Source of the DNA: Ochotona curzoniae | Lineage: Eukaryota; Chordata; Mammalia; Lagomorpha; Ochotonidae | Length of the DNA: 64,000 nucleotides | Direction of reading: 5' to 3' | Assembly (NCBI RefSeq): GCF_017591425.1 | Contig: NW_024467104.1 | Span: forward strand, 2,976,001-3,040,000 | Shown: positions 57,901 to 64,000 of the stretch, piece after piece | Position numbering within the stretch: position 1 is the stretch's first letter | Layout: every line of letters begins with the position of its first letter | Notes under the pieces: model-generated | The model's database searches: none | Seen by the model: the letters and a program-made list of their open reading frames with translations, nothing else | Told to the model about the DNA's origin: nothing | Translations under genes and position numbers: made by a program

Positions 57901-60040
57901 TTAACCTGTCGGTCTAGTCCTTCAACTTTACAAAGGTACAGAGTGTTAATCCATTCTTTTAATCAATATGCATATGTGGAGTGCATAACATATCCTGGAC
58001 ATGACAGTGGTTTGTAGACACTTTGGACTGTCATGTATTGTGCATTAGGGTCTTAGAATGGTGAAAGTTTCATATTCCTGCTTTCGTATTGTCTTTTGTG
58101 TGTAAACAGCACACAAGGAAGTTACATGAACACAAGTTGCAAAGTGATATTGGATGTCAAATCCATGGGGTATAACGTCACTGCATTTCCTGATAGGTCG
58201 AGACTACAACCACACTCTAAGTGTCTACACAGAAACTGACAATGAAATGTGCATCCAGTAAATAAAACACTAAAGGGCACCAAAATGGAGAGTTCTCAGA
58301 AAATCCCAAATACTCACTGAGCCTGACACAGCGTTGGGCAGTGGACAATGTCCTTGTGTGTGAATGTCAGAAACTGACCAACATTGCAGAAGTGGAAATT
58401 CATCCAAAGAAAATAGTTGCAAGGAGGAAATGGCAATTTAAAAATTTTTTAAAACCACATAAGCATGGATAAGCACTAAACAAACTCTCAATGTTCAACA
58501 ACAGAAAGACACAGCAAGGTGAAAACAACTCTAAAAATTAACACAACAGACATAGTGGAGAGAAAGAAAAGGCGACATTTAGGATACAGTGCAGTTCATA
58601 CGCAGCACATATAAGCAGAATATAAGACAGAACACTGAAATAAAACATGGGTTTTGTGTTAGTGACTTTAAAGTGAAATAAAATCTGTCCTTCCAATTAA
58701 TTTAAATAAACAGTAAATCTGTTCTATATGTTTATCCTTATTAAGCTGCTTTATCTATGTATTTAAGCGTTGATGCCTCATACCCGCCTACTTGATAACA
58801 TGAGTAGACCTAACTATGTTAGTGTTTTGCAGTGTTCACATGCGGTAAGTGTTCTGTTCAGCCACTTGTCTCCAGACAGCACCCACATTGACCCTTGTTC
58901 ATTTATTAGGTCAGAGCTAACATCTCTCAGAATCTTTCAGAACTCTTGACAAAATCAATGCCCTCTACAGAACATGCGTCAAAGATGTATTTCTGAGGTT
59001 GACATTAGTCCTTTTCCTTAAGCAGACTTGCCTACATTTCATGAGCATGATTTAACATCAGCATTTCAATCTGACTTATCTAAGAACAGCAAATGTCCAC
59101 AAAGCAATGACCATCTTCTGTAAAACTGATTCTGTTCTACATATTATGGTTCATGATACTTGTGGGGTATTTATAGACCATAAACTGGAATCCTGATGAA
59201 GAGTTAACCTGTTCTTCAACTTATATTTTAATCATTATGGCAAGACTAGTTAAAATGTACCCACTTTTCACAAATCCCATGTGCAGTACAATTTGTTCTC
59301 TACAGCGCTCACACAGTAGATTAGATCTACAGATTTGTTCACCTGACAAATCTACTACTTCACAAAGGGGCCTCACCTTCAAAGCTGACTCCACGTTGCT
59401 CTTCCAGCTATCCCAGGAACAAGTGACTGGGAGCAGCCCACTTCAGCCACAATCTTCCCAGTGCAGTGGGCTCAGCAGTCTTGCCTGCTGGCCACTTCTG
59501 TTGTGCTTGCTCCGGAAACAGTGCTGAGCTGACGCTTGTAATTTGAACCTTGAGCTAAACTGGTGAAAATTTCTGAGAGCCAGCCCTTGTGGAATCCAGC
59601 CCTGCCCTCATGGTCATGTGTGCAAGGAACTGGCTCTGCAACGCTGCCACCCTGGCCCTGTGCCCTCTGTGCCCACTCTTTCCAAAACACTACACTATCA
59701 TTTGTCCCTATTGGCCCTGCCAGTTCTGTGTAAAGCCAAGCTGCAGGAAACCAAAAGGCCAGTGGAGGAACTCACTCAAACAACTGCAACACAAGTGTAG
59801 CAGTGGGAACGAGAGAATGAAGTCTGAGTTGCAGAACTTGTACTCACATGCATGCAGAAAATGAGGTGTACAGAATGATTTAAGCTGGCTGGGTCCTCTT
59901 TAGTTTAAAGTTATGTCCTTCCTCTCCCATACTCCTTTCAAAGCTACATCTAAACATCCCAGCAACGATTCCATATAAGCAGTTCTTAGCATCACTTTCA
60001 TACAGACACAAATTCAGCTTCAGTGTGGCTGAATTAGAAA
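57901..60040. other. Intergenic; no gene recognised
   Basis: 59230-59870 is richer in GC and has open frames on the plus strand (up to 96 codons), but I do not recognise a product and see no splice-supported structure. Confidence 0.4.
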
Positions 60041-60043
60041 CTG

Positions 60044-60372
60044 CACCCAGGACCCAGCGAGATGGCTCAGTGGATAAAGTCCTCACCTTGCACACAATAA
60101 GATCCCATGTCGACACTAGGTCGTGTCCCAGCTGCTCCATTTCCCATCCAGCTGCCTGTTTCTGGCCTGGGAAAGCAGGAGAAGACAGCTCAAATCCTTG
60201 GGACTCTGAACTCACTTGGGAGACCTAGAAAATCTGCTGTCTCCTGGCTTTGGATCAGCTCAGCTTTGGGTGTTGCAGCTACTTGGGGAGTGAATCAGCG
60301 GACAAAAGGTGTTTCTCTCCTTCTCACTGTAAATCTGCCTTTCCAACAAAAAACAAAATAAAACTTAAAAAT
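60044..60372 (+). mobile_element. C-SINE, plus orientation
   Basis: 'ggacccagcgagatggctcagtggataaagtcctcacc' head, 'gggaaagcaggagaagacagctcaaatccttggg', tail 'ccaacaaaaaacaaaataaaac'. Confidence 0.92.
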
Positions 60373-61378
60373 AACAGAGTCTGCCTTTTACTTCATGTTG
60401 GCACTCTATCGTTCTCTGAAAACAAAGGTGGAGGTTAAAGAAATGCATTTTGAGTCTCTGCTGCACAATACAAGACAGCCAAGAATGGACGTTTGTCCTC
60501 AGCTAGGTCATTGTCTTCACCACCTTGTTCCCAGGTTAGCAGCTTTTTCATGGAGGGAGGAACACTCTAATGAGAGGACCAGGGACAAGGGAGAAGGTTT
60601 CCTGGATAGAGTTGAAAGAACCTGTGTGTGGCTTCATCCGGTGGAACAGAACAGTACACTTATTTTTCTTTGATCTCTCTAGGAGTTACTCTTCTTTCTC
60701 CTGGAATATTCATTATTGATTTTATTTCCTGGAGTTGAAGTCATGGTGAGTATTCATTACTCCTGCACTAAGGCCCAAGTCCATCCTGACTGAGCTGTAC
60801 TTGCAAACAGTGGACAGCAGGAGTCACACTTCACAGAGCCTGACTGCTGTGAACAGCAGGATCCTCCTTTCCCTCTGTCCCAGGAACCAGGTGCCGCCAC
60901 CCACTTTTCAGCATCCTTCAGCTCCCACACTCACTCAGTCACCTACCCAACCAATCCAAAGACCAGGGCTCACACACCACTGCCACGCTTGAGTCTGTTT
61001 AGGCACTAGTTTTTAACCTCATTGGGTGTTTCCCATCTATACCAAGTTCATGCTCCTCTAGGTAGCCCACTGTTTCTCCTGCTCTTTATAGTTGTTGTTC
61101 CTGCTTTGTTACAGGAAATAACTGAGGAGGGTCCAGGGACACCAGGCTCAGTCTTCACGGGCAGGTCTGCTCTGGGATCCAGATAAAGTGCTGGCAGTGA
61201 CAATGCAGGCAGCATGTCCTAGTAGCTCATACTGGAAATGGCCCACCCAGACCAGCAGGGCTAGGTTTTTTTCAGAATCACTGAAGGACAGTTTCATGTT
61301 GGGAAAATTATTATTGCATCCATTTCTATATCAACATTAAGAAGTAAATATTAGTAGTATGCTTTCTAATACTTTAAT
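60373..61378. other. Intergenic; no gene recognised
   Basis: Non-coding with no named repeat. Confidence 0.45.
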
Positions 61379-61708
61379 ATATATATATGTATATATATAT
61401 ATTAATTTGAAAGAATAAGAGCTACAGGAAGAGGGAGACTTAGGGGTGAAGTGGAATGAGAGAGAGCTTTTCCTAGCTACACGTTCACTCCCTAAATGGC
61501 CACAATGGTCAGCACAGGGTCAGGCCAAGACCAGGAGCTTCATCTGGGTCTCACACATGTACCCAGGGACCCAAGCATTGAGTCGTCCTCCATTGCTTCT
61601 CCTAGATCATTAGCAGGGAGTTGGATTGGAAGTGGACCATCTAGGATGCAAACTGGAGCCCATACAGGATGACAGTGCTGTAGGCAGCAGCATTACACTG
61701 GCCCCAGG
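61379..61708 (-). mobile_element. C-SINE, minus orientation, with (AT)n at its tail
   Basis: An AT microsatellite (about 61379-61402) stands at the reversed tail. Then come 'aagaataagagctacaggaagagg', 'gttcactccctaaatggccacaatgg', 'cattagcagggagttggattgg' and 'ggcagcagcattacactggcccc'. Confidence 0.85.
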
Positions 61709-61729
61709 AATACATTTTGAAAAAGTCAT

Positions 61730-62045
61730 TGTTAGGGAGACAGCACAATAACCTGGAAAGCCAACCCTACACCTGCAGCCTCAGCATCCCATATGGGCTC
61801 AGGGTTGTGTCCTGGTTCCTCCATTTCCAATCCAGCTCCCTGCTTATGGAAGAAACATTTGGGGCTCTGTACCCACATGGGAGACCCAGAAGAAGCTCCT
61901 GACACTTGTCCTCACGTCAGTTCAACTCTGACTGTTGCAGCCATTTGGGGAGTGAACCAGCAGAAACAAGATCTCCTTTTTTCTGTGTCTTTCCTTCTCT
62001 CTAAAAATCTGCCTTTCAAATAAAAATAAATAAATATTTAAACAA
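61730..62045 (+). mobile_element. C-SINE, plus orientation
   Basis: 'cctgcagcctcagcatcccatatgggctcagggttgtgtcctgg', 'tgggagacccagaagaagctcctg', tail 'caaataaaaataaataaatatt'. Confidence 0.9.
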
Positions 62046-62470
62046 ATGAAATGTGAGGCAATTTTGGTGGCTGTGTGAAGGCATAGAATGTGCTTATTAA
62101 AACCTGGATGGCAGAATCCACTGTATCGCTAAGCTGTGTGATATAGCCTGTTGCTCCTCAGCTGTAAACCTACACAGCATGCAACTGTACTGAATAGTGT
62201 AGGAAATTATAATACAATGGTAAATACTTACATACCAAACATACCTAAACATAGAAAAGGAGTGGTAAACATATATGGCCTAGAAGATCTTTTCATGGCA
62301 ATATTGTGTAGGTGCTTATTCTGAATCAGCTTGCAGGACTTGAAACTGTTATGGGTGGGGTACTGAGTAAGCATGAGTGAATGTAAATGCTTGGGACATT
62401 GCCGCACATGATTACTGTTTCTATAAACACTATAAATTAGACAACACTAAGTTTATTTTTTAATTCATTA
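62046..62470. other. Intergenic; no gene recognised
   Basis: Non-coding. Confidence 0.45.
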
Positions 62471-62806
62471 GTTTTTTCTTCAAGCTTTATTAATTTTCAT
62501 TGGAAAGTCAGAATACAGAGAGAAGAAGAGACAGAAAGGAAGATCTTCCATCCACTGAGTCACTCCCCAAGTGGCTAAAAACAGCAGGACCTGAGCTGAG
62601 CTGAAGCCAGAAGCCAGAAGCTTCTTCTGGGTTTTCATGCATCCACAGGGTCCTAAGGCTTAGGGCCATCTTCAACTGCTTTCCCAGACCCCAGGCAGGG
62701 AGCTAAATGAGAAGCAGGGCTGCCAGGACACAAACTGGAATATATATGGGATGCTGGCACATGTATGGAGAGGACTTTGGCCACGAGGCTACTGGACCAG
62801 GGCTCA
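62471..62806 (-). mobile_element. C-SINE, minus orientation
   Basis: 'gagagaagaagagacagaaaggaagatcttccatcc', 'gagtcactccccaagtgg', 'agggccatcttcaactgctttcc', ending at 'ggccacgaggctactggaccaggg'. Confidence 0.92.
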
Positions 62807-63515
62807 AAAAATTACCTTCTATATAATAATTCATCTTAGTGTACATTTTCATTTTTATTTTTCAGTTTGTGGTAGTTAACATATAGAGATGTATAAGAAA
62901 TTGGATTTGATTGCTGTTTATAACACTTGTCACATACCAGTGGACCAGGGGTCTCTTTACTTTCCATTTCTTGAACTCTTCATTTAGCGCAGGAGTAAGC
63001 CCTTGACTATGAAGGAAATCAAAAATGCGCTGTAACAAGCAAAAGAGAAAGAAAAGAGGAGGAAGGCAGGAGCAAGGGGAGCATTGAAGGATCATAATCT
63101 TTGAATTTTACCTATCAACTGTGTTAAATATGCTTTGTCTTTGTAAGTGAAGAAAAGTAAGAACAAATAATTTTTTTTAACTTTTTGGATACATTGGAAT
63201 TAACTTAGCCCACAATACCAATAAATGTACCAAGGTACATAAACATGTATTTTTACTCTACATTCTTATCCTTTCAGGTTTTCCTCCTTCTAAACTTCTG
63301 TTAAAAAGCTAAAACACAAATAGGCATGTTAGTAGGCTTACACAAGGTCAGGTTCATCAATATCACTCTCTTCCACTTGAATTTCTTTTTAAAAAAGATT
63401 TATTGATTTGACAGTTTAGTGGGATGGAAAGATGAGTGGGTATAGAAGAAGGCTATACTGGGATAACCAAAACACAGAAGGAATATGTTCTAGAGTGTTC
63501 CACAGCACAGTGAGG
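62807..63515. other. Intergenic; no gene recognised
   Basis: A 77-codon minus-strand frame (62862-63095) has no known motif. Treated as chance. Confidence 0.4.
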
Positions 63516-63850
63516 TGACTATAGTGCAAAATAACCTAGCAGAAGAGAGATCAGTGGCTCCAAATCCTTGCTCTGCATGTGGTAGGATCCCATATGGGCA
63601 CTGATTCATGTCCTGGCTGCTCCACTTCCCATCCAGCTCCATGCCTGTGGTGTGAGAAAGCATAATGGATGCGCCATAGCCTTGGGACCTTGTGCCCATG
63701 TGGGAGCCCCCGAAGAAACTCCTGGCTCCTGACTTTGAATCAACTCAGTTGCTACCATTGCGGCCAGCTAGGAAATAGGCCAGTGGAAAGAAGATCTTTG
63801 CCTATCCTTACTGTTTATATCTGCCTTCTCAATAAAAAGAAATAATTTTT
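63516..63850 (+). mobile_element. C-SINE, plus orientation
   Basis: 'ggtaggatcccatatgggcactgattcatgtcctggctgc', 'gggagcccccgaagaaactcctggctcc', tail 'tcaataaaaagaaataatttt'. Confidence 0.9.
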
Positions 63851-63854
63851 TATA

Positions 63855-64000
63855 AATGATTCATTCTATTTTAAATGAGAAGGCAGAAATACAGAGAGAA
63901 GGAGATGCAGAAAAGATCTTCCATCTGATGATTCACTCCCCAAGCAACCACAACTGTTGAGCTGATCTGAAGCCAGGAGCCAGGAACCTCGAACCTCCTC
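63855..64000 (-). mobile_element. C-SINE, minus orientation, cut by the window end
   Basis: 'aatacagagagaaggagatgcagaaaagatcttccatctgatgattcactccccaag' followed by 'gaagccaggagccaggaacctc'. The head lies beyond the window. Confidence 0.88.

Noticed and set aside
62862..63095. Possible exon of a further GLYAT-like gene
   Set aside because: The 77-codon frame shows no GLYAT-family motif (no NERSQRFIE, no DQTGE) and no matching splice phases.

Overview
This is vertebrate nuclear DNA, almost certainly from a lagomorph and probably a pika (Ochotona). It is AT-rich and intron-bearing, and it is packed with interspersed repeats. The most telling are about 18 copies or relics of the lagomorph C-type tRNA-derived SINE on both strands, in a form that looks more like the pika than the rabbit version. 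There are also many L1 pieces, L2, hAT (MER5A-type) and mariner relics. The species call is inferred from the SINE type and has not been tested by a search.

Left part (1-31 kb): a tandem array of three minus-strand, intronless olfactory receptor genes of subfamily OR5B. Copies A (10131-11057) and B (15368-16294) are intact and encode 308 residues that differ at only five positions. Copy C (26402-27268) has a 7-base deletion that stops it inside the TM7 NPxxY motif. A twin-primed L1 with a 16-base target duplication lies about 90 bases past its stop. The duplication unit includes kilobases of non-coding DNA. Part of the unit's upstream end lies at bases 1-330, which predicts another OR copy just left of the window. 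Two copies of the unit carry long G-rich, roughly 60-bp degenerate tandem arrays that belong to an unusual poly(A)-ended retroposon family.

Middle part (31-40.5 kb): no gene seen. It holds L1 pieces, a dead mariner transposase, microsatellites, two more members of the tandem-array retroposon family and a MER5A-like fragment.

Right-centre (40.6-52.7 kb): a minus-strand gene for mitochondrial glycine N-acyltransferase (GLYAT). I could assemble five coding exons with consensus splice sites and matching phases, giving an open 295-residue protein with Glu226, the proposed catalytic base. Its introns contain a young C-SINE with perfect target duplications and an internally deleted L1 that split an older SINE.

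Right end (53-64 kb): no gene recognised. It holds L1 fragments, an L2 relic and a run of C-SINEs in alternating orientation.

Biologically the two gene sets are independent: odorant detection by OR5B receptors, and acyl-CoA detoxification (for example benzoyl-CoA to hippurate) by GLYAT. Most worth checking are: the near-identical blocks among OR copies, which suggest gene conversion; the closeness of GLYAT to OR5B; a half-L1-like element family sharing one internal deletion; and a retroposon family built as a tandem-repeat body plus a conserved 3' domain, loosely like primate SVA.
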